Of a stretch of 64,000 nucleotides of DNA, positions 17,927 to 27,962 are shown piece after piece. The stretch spans positions 186,001 through 250,000 of the forward strand of contig NZ_FXTI01000002.1 in the NCBI RefSeq assembly GCF_900182565.1, given 5' to 3'. The stretch comes from Melghirimyces algeriensis (GTDB lineage Bacteria > Bacillota > Bacilli > Thermoactinomycetales > DSM-45169). The notes below the pieces were generated by a model. The model searched no databases. It saw only the letters and a program-made list of their open reading frames with translations, and was not told where the DNA came from. The translations under genes and the position numbers were made by a program. Position 1 is the first letter of the stretch. The number at the start of each line of letters is the position of its first letter.

Positions 17927-19196
17927 ACAGAGAGGCCACCTTTCCGGTGTAGCGTTGAATCTGTGCTCCCAATCGAAGGAATGTTTGATCCAATCGCTCA
18001 TATCCCCTATCAATATGATTTAGGCCACTTATATGGGTCGTTCCGCGAGCTGCAAGCCCTGCAATTACCAACGCCGCTCCCGCCCGAAGATCCGTTGCCT
18101 CCACAGCGGCTCCGGTCAGGTATGGAACCCCCCGAATGTTTACTTGATTGTTTTCAGGTGTAAGATCGGCTCCCATACGAATCAGTTCATGCACATGCTT
18201 TAAGCGACCATCAAAGATCTGTTCAGAAATAACACTTTCCCCTTGTGTAAGGGATAAAAGAACCATCATCTGTGGCTGCATGTCGGTTGGAAAACCAGGA
18301 TATGGCTCTGTTACCACATTACTTACCGATTTCAATTGAGGAGTACTCTGAACCCACAGAGCGTCTCCCTCATTTTTGAGTTCAACGCCAATTTGCTCCA
18401 ACAGATCCAATGTACTCTTCATATGATCCGGTACCACATGGGTTAAGAGTACCTCTCCACCGGTCACAACAGCTGCAATGGTCAAGGTTCCGGCTACGAT
18501 TCGGTCAGGAATAATACCATATGAGACCGGATGAAGATGTTTGACCCCACGAATGGTTATGACGCCTGTTCCTGCTCCGTGAACGTCTGCACCCATCCGG
18601 TTCAAAAAGCGTTGAAGGTCCACGATTTCAGGTTCCCTTGCGGCATTCCGGATGACTGTTACCCCTTCAGCCAGAACTGCAGCCATCATAATATTTTCTG
18701 TCGCACCCACGCTTGGCAGATCCAAATCAATCTCCGTTCCGGTTAATTTTCCAGCAGAACAGTATATGTTGCCGTCTGCTTCCCGGATTTCAGCTCCCAA
18801 AAGCCGGAGCCCCTTAAGATGGAGATCAATGGGTCTCGCCCCAATGGCACATCCGCCGGGACGGGACACCGTTACCTCTCCCGTCCTCGCCAGAAGCGGT
18901 CCCATTAAGAAGATGGAGGAGCGCATCTGTCGCATCAATGCCTCAGGAATCCGTGTGGTTTTTATTGCGGAAGTTTCCAGTTTGATGCTGTTACCTTCCC
19001 ACCTCAGCTTTACGCCAAGGGCTTTTAAAATCCGATTCATGACATCAATATCGGAAAGGCGAGGCACATCCTGAATCTCATGAATGCCTCCAACTAAAAG
19101 AGTGGCAGCCAGGATGGGAAGAGCTGAGTTTTTTGCACCTTGAACACGAACAGTTCCATACAGAGGTTTTCCGCCTTTGATGACAAACTGCTCCAA
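17925..19196 (-). CDS. murA: UDP-N-acetylglucosamine 1-carboxyvinyltransferase MurA
   Basis: Catalyses the first committed step of peptidoglycan synthesis, enolpyruvyl transfer from PEP to UDP-GlcNAc. The catalytic, fosfomycin-targeted Cys is in RPGGCAIGARPIDLH (~residue 116). The N-terminal KNSALPILAA and the inside-out alpha/beta repeats fit, and 423 residues is normal. It starts 14 bases after the murB stop. In B. subtilis murA lies outside the dcw cluster, whereas here it is inside, after murB. Confidence 0.96.
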   Translation of the reverse strand: MEQFVIKGGKPLYGTVRVQGAKNSALPILAATLLVGGIHEIQDVPRLSDIDVMNRILKALGVKLRWEGNSIKLETSAIKTTRIPEALMRQMRSSIFLMGPLLARTGEVTVSRPGGCAIGARPIDLHLKGLRLLGAEIREADGNIYCSAGKLTGTEIDLDLPSVGATENIMMAAVLAEGVTVIRNAAREPEIVDLQRFLNRMGADVHGAGTGVITIRGVKHLHPVSYGIIPDRIVAGTLTIAAVVTGGEVLLTHVVPDHMKSTLDLLEQIGVELKNEGDALWVQSTPQLKSVSNVVTEPYPGFPTDMQPQMMVLLSLTQGESVISEQIFDGRLKHVHELIRMGADLTPENNQVNIRGVPYLTGAAVEATDLRAGAALVIAGLAARGTTHISGLNHIDRGYERLDQTFLRLGAQIQRYTGKVASL

Positions 19197-19210
19197 TGTT
19201 CCACCTCCGT

Positions 19211-20119
19211 CTACCCCTCGCCCACCACCTGAACTTCGGGTACCAGAGTGACACCGTATTCGTTCTTTACGGTTTGAATAATGTGATCAATCAAGGTAAG
19301 AATATCCGCTGCCGTCGCATTCCCTCGATTAATAATGAAGTTACTGTGTTGGGTGGACACCTCGGCATCACCAATGCGATACCCCTTCAACCCCGCGGCT
19401 TCGATCAGCCGTCCAGAGTGATCGCCCGACGGATTGCGAAAGACACTCCCTGCGCAGGGAAACTGCAAAGGCTGGGTCCGTCTGCGCCGGTCCTTGAATT
19501 GGGCCATAGAGGAGGCTACCTTTTTTCGATCCCCCTCTTTCAATTGGAACGTTGCTTCCGTAACCACCCCGCGCTTTTCCTTTTGCAAGATGGATGTACG
19601 ATAGCTGAACCGAAGATCATCCCTTGTAAAAACAGTCCAATCTCCGTTTTCAAGAAGCACTTCCGCTGATTCCAAAACATTGGACACCTCAGAACCATGG
19701 GCACCGGCATTCATAAACACCGCACCTCCAACAGTACCAGGAATCCCTCCGGCGAATTCCAAACCGGTTAAACCGTGTTTTGCCACCATCACCGATAACT
19801 TGACAAAAGAGTATCCCCCTCCTGCTGTCACACGGTCGCCTTCCACTTCCATAAGGTCCAACCCTTTTCCCATTTTAATCACGGCTCCACGGATTCCTCC
19901 ATCTCTGACCAGAAGATTGGAGCCTCTTCCAATCACCCGCCAGGGAATTCCGTATTTTCGAATCACAGCCATGGTCCGCTCAAGTTCTCCCTTGTTTGCA
20001 GGGTAAATTAAAATATCAGCGGGTCCGCCCACCTTCCATGTCGTATGAAGAGATAATGGTTCATCAATACGTACATCCTGTACATCTGATTCCTTTATTT
20101 CTTGTGCTATCTGTTTCAC
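19211..20119 (-). CDS. murB: UDP-N-acetylenolpyruvoylglucosamine reductase MurB
   Basis: An FAD enzyme that reduces the enolpyruvyl product of MurA to UDP-MurNAc with NADPH. FAD-binding motifs are GRGSNLLVRDGGIRG and GLEFAGGIPGTVGGAVFMNAGAHG. The absence of a Tyr-loop points to the short type II form (302 residues). The catalytic Ser region is CAGSVFRNPSGD. The start is the GTG at 20119, 9 bases after AAAGGAG; the frame upstream to 20170 is unsupported. Confidence 0.95.
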   Translation of the reverse strand: MKQIAQEIKESDVQDVRIDEPLSLHTTWKVGGPADILIYPANKGELERTMAVIRKYGIPWRVIGRGSNLLVRDGGIRGAVIKMGKGLDLMEVEGDRVTAGGGYSFVKLSVMVAKHGLTGLEFAGGIPGTVGGAVFMNAGAHGSEVSNVLESAEVLLENGDWTVFTRDDLRFSYRTSILQKEKRGVVTEATFQLKEGDRKKVASSMAQFKDRRRRTQPLQFPCAGSVFRNPSGDHSGRLIEAAGLKGYRIGDAEVSTQHSNFIINRGNATAADILTLIDHIIQTVKNEYGVTLVPEVQVVGEG

Positions 20120-20233
20120 AGGTGGGATCTCCTTTCGCAGACGATCAGCTTGCCAGTGGTATCCGGGCACGGTATACGATAGTCTATGCCTTTCCGGAAT
20201 TTGTGTGACGAAACCACGCCCGGCTGTCTTTTT

Positions 20234-21349
20234 TTATCCATGGTTTTGCGACAATCGTTCCAATTCATCAATAATCACCTCTGAAGCATCCGGACAGCCC
20301 AACGATCGAGCCGCTTCACTCATCTGTTGATGGCGTTCAGGATGTTCGATAATCTCACGGATGGTATCCCACAGACGCTCTCCGGTCAGCTCTTTTTCCT
20401 TGATCATCATACCGGCTCCCTGTTCCTCAAGCCAGCGGGCATTCGCCTCCTGGTGATTATTGGTAACATAAGGTGAAGGAATTAAAATGGAGGGCACTCC
20501 CAATGCAGTCAATTCCGCCAGCGTGGAAGCACCCGCCCTTCCAACGACCAATGAAGTTCCCGCAAGTACGTCCGGCATATTATAAATAAACGGTTTAATT
20601 GTCAGATTGGGAAGTTCACTTCCGTCTTTTATATTAGCAATAACCTCTTGATAATGCACCTCTCCCGTAACATAGACAAAGTGAAGATGTTCCGCTTTTT
20701 GGATCCGGGGGATCATTGAAATGACTGCTTCATTTATAGGCTTGGCTCCCCGGCTGCCACCGAATATTAAAACCAGCGGTTTTTCCTTATCCGAAATCTC
20801 TAGGGATTCTCTTCCCTTTTTTCCATCCGCATGTGTCACTTCTGTTCCGCGGGGATTACCTGTATGAATGATCTTGTTTGCCTTTGTAAGGTATTTTTCC
20901 GAGCCACTTAAACTGATCGCCACTACATCCACATAACGGGAAAGAAACCGGGTGGTAAGCCCTGGTAGCACATCCGGTTCAAGAATTAATGTTGGAACTC
21001 CTAAACGGGCAGCCGCGTAAAGCGTCGGACCGCTCACATAACCTCCCGTTCCCACCACCACATCTGGTTGAAACTGTTGAATGTATCGTTTGCAATGCCG
21101 GACTGCCCGAAGAAATTTCGCCACTGTCTGCAGATTGTCCAAAGAGAGTTTTCGTTGAAACCCTTGAATCTCCACATCAAAAAATTGTATATCGTTTTCT
21201 TTGGGAACGATCCGGGCTTCCAGACCGTTCTTCGTTCCGATATATCCGATCTTTGCGTCGGAAATCCGGTTGCGAAATGCCTTAGCAATCGAAAGTGCAG
21301 GATAGATATGACCACCTGTTCCTCCACCGGACAGCATGATTTTTTTCAT
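20234..21349 (-). CDS. murG: UDP-GlcNAc:lipid I transferase MurG
   Basis: Converts lipid I to lipid II on the inner membrane face. It is a GT-B-fold enzyme with the glycine-rich loop GGGTGGHIYPALSIA at residues ~8-22, and C-terminal donor-site motifs GGSRGAKPINE and VGRAGASTLAELTALG. At 371 residues it is standard. It lies between spoVE and murB as in Bacillus. Confidence 0.96.
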   Translation of the reverse strand: MKKIMLSGGGTGGHIYPALSIAKAFRNRISDAKIGYIGTKNGLEARIVPKENDIQFFDVEIQGFQRKLSLDNLQTVAKFLRAVRHCKRYIQQFQPDVVVGTGGYVSGPTLYAAARLGVPTLILEPDVLPGLTTRFLSRYVDVVAISLSGSEKYLTKANKIIHTGNPRGTEVTHADGKKGRESLEISDKEKPLVLIFGGSRGAKPINEAVISMIPRIQKAEHLHFVYVTGEVHYQEVIANIKDGSELPNLTIKPFIYNMPDVLAGTSLVVGRAGASTLAELTALGVPSILIPSPYVTNNHQEANARWLEEQGAGMMIKEKELTGERLWDTIREIIEHPERHQQMSEAARSLGCPDASEVIIDELERLSQNHG

Positions 21350-21385
21350 GATCGATCACCCGTTCTCTTATTGTTGTGTGTATGT

Positions 21386-22483
21386 TCATTCTGTATATCG
21401 GGACAGATTCAACAAAATTCCCACGGCCACAAGTGTCAACGTTAGTGATGATCCTCCATAACTTAAGAACGGCAAGGTGATTCCCGTTACTGGAAAGGCT
21501 CCGGTCACCACTCCAATATTGATGACGGCCTGAATCACAATCATTCCCGTGACACCCGCTGCAACCAGACCCATAAACAGATTCGGGGACAGAATGGCCA
21601 CCCGGAATCCGCGCCAAATTAAAACAGCAAAGAGAACAATCGCCGTTCCACCGCCTAAAAAGCCCAATTCTTCTGCCAGTATGGAAAAAATAAAGTCTGT
21701 GTGAGGCTCAGGCAGATACAGATGCTTCTGTCGGCTCATTCCCAACCCCAATCCCATCAATCCACCCGGCCCAATGGCAAACAGGGACTGAATTACCTGA
21801 TATCCCGAACCCAGCGCATCTTGCCACGGGTCAAGAAAAGCCGTGATCCGTTTGATTCGATAGGGTGCAGCCAGGACAAGACCCGCAAAACCAACTATTC
21901 CGATCATGGACAGACCGACAAGGTATCTGATCCTTAAGCCAGCGGAGAAAATCAATACCATGGCTGTTCCCAATAAAACGGTCCCTGTTCCCAAATCCGG
22001 TTGCAACATAATCAATGCAAAGGCTGCTCCCGCTACGGAAAGTGGAATCACTAACCCTTTCACAAACGTTTGTGCTTCACGAGCATTCAGCATAAAATAC
22101 CGAGCCAAGAAAAGGATAACGGCCAATTTCATAAACTCTGAAGGTTGAATGCTAAAAGCACCGATCCCCAGCCAACTGCGGGCACCTCCACGAACCATTC
22201 CCACACCCGGAATAAGCACCAAAACCAGCAGGAAAAAACAAAAAAACAGACCCGGTTTTGCCCATTGGTAAAAAAGATCCGGATTCAGTCTAGAAACAAA
22301 CAACATCAAAAAAACGCCCAAAACTGCAAAAAACATCTGCCGTTTTGCATAAAAGAAGCTGTCACCAAATTTTTCAAGGGAATAGGTCGCACTGGCGCTA
22401 TATACCATTACGACACCGATTGTCAACAGCATCAGAATAACGGCAATAATGACCACATCGGGTGCTTTCCGCGGTTTGGGCAT
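21386..22483 (-). CDS. spoVE: SEDS peptidoglycan glycosyltransferase SpoVE (FtsW/RodA family)
   Basis: A polytopic SEDS glycosyltransferase that polymerises lipid II with a class B PBP. About ten hydrophobic segments, the conserved GGARSWLGIGAFSIQPSEF region and the C-terminal FLSYGGSSL motif are visible. It closely follows B. subtilis SpoVE (365 versus 366 residues) and lies between murD and murG as there. It is the only SEDS gene in this cluster, so it may serve vegetative division, the spore cortex, or both. The ATG at 22483 follows CGAGGTGAAAG. Confidence 0.92.
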   Translation of the reverse strand: MPKPRKAPDVVIIAVILMLLTIGVVMVYSASATYSLEKFGDSFFYAKRQMFFAVLGVFLMLFVSRLNPDLFYQWAKPGLFFCFFLLVLVLIPGVGMVRGGARSWLGIGAFSIQPSEFMKLAVILFLARYFMLNAREAQTFVKGLVIPLSVAGAAFALIMLQPDLGTGTVLLGTAMVLIFSAGLRIRYLVGLSMIGIVGFAGLVLAAPYRIKRITAFLDPWQDALGSGYQVIQSLFAIGPGGLMGLGLGMSRQKHLYLPEPHTDFIFSILAEELGFLGGGTAIVLFAVLIWRGFRVAILSPNLFMGLVAAGVTGMIVIQAVINIGVVTGAFPVTGITLPFLSYGGSSLTLTLVAVGILLNLSRYTE

Positions 22484-22522
22484 GTTTCTTTCACCTCGAC
22501 AAAGAGTTTGGGGCAAGCCTAT

Positions 22523-23893
22523 TTAAAGCCTATGCACGGCCTGTTTAAACATGCTTCCCCGTTCTTCAAATGAGGTGTACATATCCCAACTCGCACAGGC
22601 AGGTGACAACAAAACCACATCACCCGGTTCCGCCATCTGACAGGCACAGTCCACCGCTTCAGCAATATCTGCTACCTGCTTTCTCAATGAAACCCCTGCC
22701 TCTTTTGCCCGATTCAAAAGGGTGTCTGCTGTCTGTCCAAAAGCAACAATCCCTTTGAGACGTTTTTGAAATACAGATGTCAACTCTCGAAAATCAATCC
22801 CACGATCCAATCCACCAGCAATGAGTACCACCGGATCTTCAAAGGATTCCAGAGCAGCCGCGGCTGCTTTAGGGTTGGTTGCCTTGGAATCGTTATAGTA
22901 ACGAACTCCATCAATCGTGGCAACGTGTTCCAATCGATGCTCCACTCCGGTGAAGGTAGCCAGCTCTTCACGAACCGCTTCGACCGGGCAACCGGCAGCT
23001 AATGCGATCGTAGCTGCAGCCAGTGCATTTTCCTTATGAACCCCCGGTAAAGGAACACTGGAAATCGGCAGAATCCGAACCGATTCCTTGTGGTTCGGAA
23101 GGTGAGCCACCACCCACCCCTCGTCCACCATCACCCCGCGGTTCACAATTTCCTGTCGACTAAACCACCAGATCTCTCCCTTTAATTCCTGAGCGATGGC
23201 ACGACACTCAGCAGAATCCCAATTTAAAACAGCCACATCGCCGATTTGCTGATTTGAAAACAGTTTCTTTTTCGATTCCCGATAGTCTTCCATCGAGCCA
23301 TGATAATCCAGGTGAGCAGGTACCACATTAAGTATCGCCCCAATTCGGGGATGAAACTTATGCGTACCTTTTAGTTGGAAACTGCTCAGCTCACAGATAA
23401 GCCATTCTTCCTCCCGCATAGCTGGAGCCAATTCCGAAAGAGCCATTCCAATATTCCCCGCGACGCGGGACGGAAGTTGCCCTTTGGACAACATACGTCC
23501 TACCAATGACGTGGTGGTGGTTTTTCCATTGGACCCTGTAATCCCGATAATATTCGCTTCTGTCAACAGATAGGCCACTTCCACTTCTGTCACCACAGGG
23601 ATCCCCAAATCTTGAGCCCGTGTAATCAATGGAATGTGGTAAGGGATTCCGGGGTTTTTCACCAAAAGATCCACCTCCGGATGAATCAGCCGTTCAGGAT
23701 GCCCCCCCAACACCACCTGTATCCCTTCTCTTTCCAAAGATTCCGCTTCCGGGCATTCCTGACGAGGCTTTCGGTCGTTCACCGTGACAAAAGCACCCTC
23801 GGAATGAAGCAGACGAGCTACAGCCAAACCACTCCGTGCCAGTCCCAGTACAAGCACATTCTTTCCGGCAAACCTCTTTTGACCCGGTCTCAA
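22523..23893 (-). CDS. murD: UDP-MurNAc-L-alanine:D-glutamate ligase MurD
   Basis: Adds D-Glu to the nucleotide precursor. Rossmann-like N-domain ([16 protein letters not shown]), ATP loop [15 protein letters not shown] (~residue 112), and the ligase C-domain ([19 protein letters not shown]). The start is a TTG at 23893 overlapping the mraY stop (TTGA), with GGAGGTG upstream. The length is 456 residues. The longer open frame to 23971 would run through mraY coding sequence and is rejected. Confidence 0.95.
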   Translation of the reverse strand: MRPGQKRFAGKNVLVLGLARSGLAVARLLHSEGAFVTVNDRKPRQECPEAESLEREGIQVVLGGHPERLIHPEVDLLVKNPGIPYHIPLITRAQDLGIPVVTEVEVAYLLTEANIIGITGSNGKTTTTSLVGRMLSKGQLPSRVAGNIGMALSELAPAMREEEWLICELSSFQLKGTHKFHPRIGAILNVVPAHLDYHGSMEDYRESKKKLFSNQQIGDVAVLNWDSAECRAIAQELKGEIWWFSRQEIVNRGVMVDEGWVVAHLPNHKESVRILPISSVPLPGVHKENALAAATIALAAGCPVEAVREELATFTGVEHRLEHVATIDGVRYYNDSKATNPKAAAAALESFEDPVVLIAGGLDRGIDFRELTSVFQKRLKGIVAFGQTADTLLNRAKEAGVSLRKQVADIAEAVDCACQMAEPGDVVLLSPACASWDMYTSFEERGSMFKQAVHRL

Positions 23894-24891
23894 GTTAAAA
23901 ACACCTCCAAGTAGATCCCCAATGCGGCAAAGAGGAAGCCCACAGTCCAAAATGAAACAACAACCCGCCACTCAGACCAACCCACCAACTCAAAATGGTG
24001 ATGGAGTGGACTCATGCGGAAAATTCGTTTTCCCCGCAATTTAAAGGAAAGAACTTGTATCATCACAGACAATGTCTCAATGACAAACACCGCCCCGATG
24101 ACGGGGAGAAGCAATTCTGTCTTGGTAATGACAGCCAGACCAGCCAGACCGCCACCCAGCGCCAATGAACCGGTATCTCCCATAAAAACCTTGGCCGGGT
24201 GGGCATTAAACACCAAAAACGCGAGGAGCGCTCCCACGACAGAAGCGGAAAAAATGACGACCATATAATTGCTCTGAACCATGCCAATCACGGCATAGGC
24301 ACCATAAGCAATCACCGCTGTCCCGGACACTAACCCGTCCAACCCATCCGTTAAATTGACTGCATTGGAAGCCGCAATCATCATGATGACCAAAAGAGGG
24401 AGATACAGCCAACTCAGTTCAAAATGCACCTCTGTTCCCGGAATGTGAATCTGGGAGATGGCCGGATTTTCTCCTCGAACAATCCGAACTTCCCACAACA
24501 CCCAAAACAGAACGACACCGATAAACAATTGTCCCAAAAGTTTTTGTTTGGCTGTCAACCCTAAATTCCGCTTCATGACCACTTTGATGTAATCATCCAT
24601 AAAGCCCAGGATGCCATATCCCAGCGTGGCAAAGAGAAGAAAAAATAAATCCGACAGGGAGTCAAAAAAGAACACATTACTGAGCGGGATTGCTGTCAGA
24701 ACAATCACCGTGAGAAATATGGTCCCACCCATCGTCGGAGTACCCGCCTTTTTTTGATGGGCCTTTGGACCTTCTTCACGGATGGCCTGACCAAACTTCA
24801 ACCGTCTCAGAATCGGAATGACGGATGGTCCCAACAATATGCCGATGCCAAAAGCCACAGCGAGAGGAACCACAAGCAATCTCATATCCAT
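23890..24891 (-). CDS. mraY: phospho-MurNAc-pentapeptide transferase MraY
   Basis: An integral membrane enzyme that forms lipid I on undecaprenyl phosphate. Ten hydrophobic segments; active-site motifs [30 protein letters not shown] and the HHH motif [11 protein letters not shown]. 333 residues. Its ATG overlaps the murF stop (TAATG). Confidence 0.96.
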   Translation of the reverse strand: MDMRLLVVPLAVAFGIGILLGPSVIPILRRLKFGQAIREEGPKAHQKKAGTPTMGGTIFLTVIVLTAIPLSNVFFFDSLSDLFFLLFATLGYGILGFMDDYIKVVMKRNLGLTAKQKLLGQLFIGVVLFWVLWEVRIVRGENPAISQIHIPGTEVHFELSWLYLPLLVIMMIAASNAVNLTDGLDGLVSGTAVIAYGAYAVIGMVQSNYMVVIFSASVVGALLAFLVFNAHPAKVFMGDTGSLALGGGLAGLAVITKTELLLPVIGAVFVIETLSVMIQVLSFKLRGKRIFRMSPLHHHFELVGWSEWRVVVSFWTVGFLFAALGIYLEVFLT

Positions 24892-26282
24892 TAATTTCTG
24901 TTCGCTCCTTCTGTCAATAAATATACAACGCGTTCCAGACGTGCTCCACGGGAAGCTTTGACCAGCAACACCGCAAAGTCTCCTCCGTCTTGCATCAGCC
25001 GTTCAGATGCTTCTTCCACCGTTTTGAAATGAACCACCGGCAAACGCGGATCGGCCGTTTGTGCTCCCTCACCGATCCATCGGGCACGGTCCCCAAGAGT
25101 AAACAGGCGTGATACCCCTTTTTCCGCCGCATAGTGACCCACTTCACGGTGAAGCGCTTCCTCATTCTCTCCCAGCTCCAAAATATCTCCCAAGAGAACC
25201 CATTTCTCTTGAAAATCTTTCAACGAAGTGATGAGGTCAATGGTTGCGCGAACCGCTGAAGGGCTGGAATTATAGGCATCATTAATCACTGTCATCCCGT
25301 TGGCAGCCACCAGGTTTTCCAGACGCATATCTGATGATTGAACCTGCTTCAATCCCTTTTGAATCTCGGCTTCCGTCAATCCCAAAAGACGACCGATATG
25401 AATGGCCAAAAGTGCATTCACCGCATTATGTCGACCCATCATATCCAACTCAAACCGGGTGTCAGTCGCCGAAGAAGTAAAGGAAATGCCCCTTAATCCA
25501 TCCATTTGCAAACCGAGTGCTCGATCATCATTGATCGACTCAAAGCCTACTTTCAACACTTTACGTTTTTCTTCCGTCAGTCGATTCCGGAGAAGGGGTT
25601 CATCCCCATTCATGACAAGGATACCATCCGGAGACAATCCTTCGCGAATCTCCAATTTGGCATCAGCAATCGCTTCCCGACTTCCGAGAAATTCCAGATG
25701 GGCATCTCCGATATTGGTGATCACAGCGAAATCGGGAGCAGCAATTTGGGACAGGCGTGCAATTTCACCCTTGTGATTCATCCCCATCTCCACTACAGCC
25801 ACTTCCGTATCTTCAGGCATGGACAAGAGAGTGAGCGGGAGGCCAATATGATTATTCAGATTCCCTGAGGTTTGATGCACCCGATAACGGACACCTAGGA
25901 CAGCCCCAATTAAGTCTTTGGTTGTTGTCTTTCCATTACTTCCTGTTACACCGACAACCTTTACACCCAATTCCTGACGATAGGCAGCCGCTAGGTCCTG
26001 TAGAGCTTTCAGGGTATCTTCCACCACAATCAAAGGAACCGGTCGATTTTTTGGGACCGGAACATCCTTTGCCCACAATGCGGCGACAGCGCCTCTTTTT
26101 ACAGCGTCGCTCAAAAAGTCATGTCCATTAAACCGTGTACCCGTCAAAGGAATATACAATTGGTTTTCTTTTAATGTGCGGGAATCAGTGGATACCCCAT
26201 GAACCAAAAGATGGTTATCGATCACTCCACCAACAAGCTTTCCGCCGACCCCATCCCGAATCTCTCTCAGTGTTTTCTGCAT
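24891..26282 (-). CDS. murF: UDP-MurNAc-tripeptide:D-Ala-D-Ala ligase MurF
   Basis: Adds D-Ala-D-Ala to complete the UDP-MurNAc-pentapeptide. ATP loop [15 protein letters not shown] (~residue 113), [10 protein letters not shown], and [16 protein letters not shown] in the C-domain. 463 residues. It keeps the ancestral position between murE and mraY; in B. subtilis murF has moved elsewhere. Confidence 0.95.
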   Translation of the reverse strand: MQKTLREIRDGVGGKLVGGVIDNHLLVHGVSTDSRTLKENQLYIPLTGTRFNGHDFLSDAVKRGAVAALWAKDVPVPKNRPVPLIVVEDTLKALQDLAAAYRQELGVKVVGVTGSNGKTTTKDLIGAVLGVRYRVHQTSGNLNNHIGLPLTLLSMPEDTEVAVVEMGMNHKGEIARLSQIAAPDFAVITNIGDAHLEFLGSREAIADAKLEIREGLSPDGILVMNGDEPLLRNRLTEEKRKVLKVGFESINDDRALGLQMDGLRGISFTSSATDTRFELDMMGRHNAVNALLAIHIGRLLGLTEAEIQKGLKQVQSSDMRLENLVAANGMTVINDAYNSSPSAVRATIDLITSLKDFQEKWVLLGDILELGENEEALHREVGHYAAEKGVSRLFTLGDRARWIGEGAQTADPRLPVVHFKTVEEASERLMQDGGDFAVLLVKASRGARLERVVYLLTEGANRN

Positions 26283-26288
26283 AGAAAC

Positions 26289-27773
26289 CTACCCTTTTTC
26301 CAGAATTGCTTGACGTGCAACTTCACGGTCATCAAAGTCGTAACGGATACCATCGATTTCCTGATATGTCTCATGACCTTTTCCGGCAATCAACACAACA
26401 TCTCCCGCAGAAGCCGAATGAATGGCAGAACGGATGGCTTCCGTCCGATCTACAATCGATTTCACTCGCTCTGGAGAAAAACCATTCACCCCATCCATCA
26501 TATCGTCAATGATCTGCTGTGGATCTTCCGTTCGGGGATTATCACTGGTAATAATGGCTTGTTCGCTGTATGATGCAGCAATTTGAGCCATTTGGGGTCG
26601 TTTGGTTCGATCCCTGTCTCCACCGCATCCGACCACACAGGTTACCTTTCCCATCGCAAATTCGCGAATCGTGGTTAAAACATTTTCCAGACTGTCCGGT
26701 GTATGTGCATAATCAACCAATACGGTAAATGACTGTCCTTCATCCACCCGTTCAAACCTTCCCGGCACTCCCTGAACCCTGGATAAGGTTTTGCGGATTT
26801 GTTCGATGGAAATCCCTTCACCCAGAGCGACAGCTGTTGCTGCCAGCACATTGTACACGTTGAAGGTTCCCATCAGTTTCATCTGTACATCCACAGATCC
26901 ATGAAATGTTTTTAATTTGAACGATGTACCGCCCGGATGAAATTGAATATGTTCTGCATATACATCAGCCGGCTGTTTGATGCTGTATGTAATCACTTGA
27001 CCCGAAGTAATCTCCTTAAAGTACGAACTGGCTTCATCATCGATATTTAACACCGCCAAGGGTTGATCCTCCGACCGGTCTTGGTATGCATTCCCCAGTT
27101 GACTGAAGAGGAGGCCTTTCGCAGCACGATAATGCTCCATCGTACCGTGATAGTCCAAATGATCCTGGGTCAGATTGGTAAACACAACGGTTTTGAATTG
27201 ACAACCCCGCGTCCGCCCCATATGCAACGCATGAGAGGAGGCCTCAATGACAGCATGTGAACAACCACGATCCACCATTTCACGGAAACCCCGTTGCAAT
27301 TCCAGCGACTCAGGAGTTGTATTTTTTACCGGATACACCCGGTCTCCAATCTTCATATTCATTGTACCGATTAATCCTGTCATCCGACCGGAATCCTGGA
27401 GAATATCCCGGATCAAATGGGTAACAGTCGTTTTTCCATTGGTTCCTGTCACTCCGATTAACTTCAGGTGACGGGTGGGATGGCGATAAAACGTACTGGC
27501 CAAGACCGCCATCGCTCTGTGAGTATCCGGAACCCGGATCACAGGAATATCCTCTTTGAGGTGGATGTTCTCTTCCACCACAATTGCTGCGGCTCCCCTT
27601 TGTATCGCTTCTGGAATAAACCGGTGACCATCCACATGAAAGCCTTTCACAGCGATAAACAAGTCCTCCGGTTTTACTTGGCGGGAGTCCATTTCCATGC
27701 CCTTGATCTCAACATCTGTATTCCCCTTGATTTCTGCAACCATAAGAGAAGGGATCAACTCTTCCAACTTCAT
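26289..27773 (-). CDS. murE: UDP-MurNAc-dipeptide:meso-diaminopimelate ligase MurE
   Basis: Adds the third stem-peptide residue. ATP loop GVTGTNGKTTVTHLI and the DNPRTEDP motif, which is diagnostic for meso-diaminopimelate rather than L-lysine, so the wall is predicted to be A2pm-type. The start at 27773 (MKLEELIPS, 494 residues) matches homologues but has no adjacent ribosome site. The nearest strong site (AAAGGGGGGAGG) is about 45 bases upstream, so the real start, possibly a non-ATG codon, is uncertain. It lies 6 bases before murF. Confidence 0.93.
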   Translation of the reverse strand: MKLEELIPSLMVAEIKGNTDVEIKGMEMDSRQVKPEDLFIAVKGFHVDGHRFIPEAIQRGAAAIVVEENIHLKEDIPVIRVPDTHRAMAVLASTFYRHPTRHLKLIGVTGTNGKTTVTHLIRDILQDSGRMTGLIGTMNMKIGDRVYPVKNTTPESLELQRGFREMVDRGCSHAVIEASSHALHMGRTRGCQFKTVVFTNLTQDHLDYHGTMEHYRAAKGLLFSQLGNAYQDRSEDQPLAVLNIDDEASSYFKEITSGQVITYSIKQPADVYAEHIQFHPGGTSFKLKTFHGSVDVQMKLMGTFNVYNVLAATAVALGEGISIEQIRKTLSRVQGVPGRFERVDEGQSFTVLVDYAHTPDSLENVLTTIREFAMGKVTCVVGCGGDRDRTKRPQMAQIAASYSEQAIITSDNPRTEDPQQIIDDMMDGVNGFSPERVKSIVDRTEAIRSAIHSASAGDVVLIAGKGHETYQEIDGIRYDFDDREVARQAILEKG

Positions 27774-27911
27774 CACATATCTGGCGGCACGACTAGGAGA
27801 CAGCCGCCTCCCCCCTTTCATCAAACATATGACCCACAAGACACAATCAGCCTCTCCATCCTGTACAATGCGCAAGGCTGATTCATGATGATTTCCGATA
27901 TAAGAAAGACA

Positions 27912-27942
27912 AGAGAAATGCCAGGGATGTTCCTGGCATGGT
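27912..27942 (-). terminator. hairpin after spoVD
   Basis: The minus strand has ATGCCAGG-AACAT-CCCTGGCAT followed by TTCTCTTGTCTTTC. The pyrimidine-rich tail suggests a moderate terminator between spoVD and murE. Confidence 0.6.
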
Positions 27943-27962
27943 TCAATTCATCCATTCCTATT

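Noticed and set aside
23894..23971. A 26-residue N-terminal extension of MurD
   Set aside because: It would be encoded within mraY; the TTG overlapping the mraY stop has a clear ribosome site.
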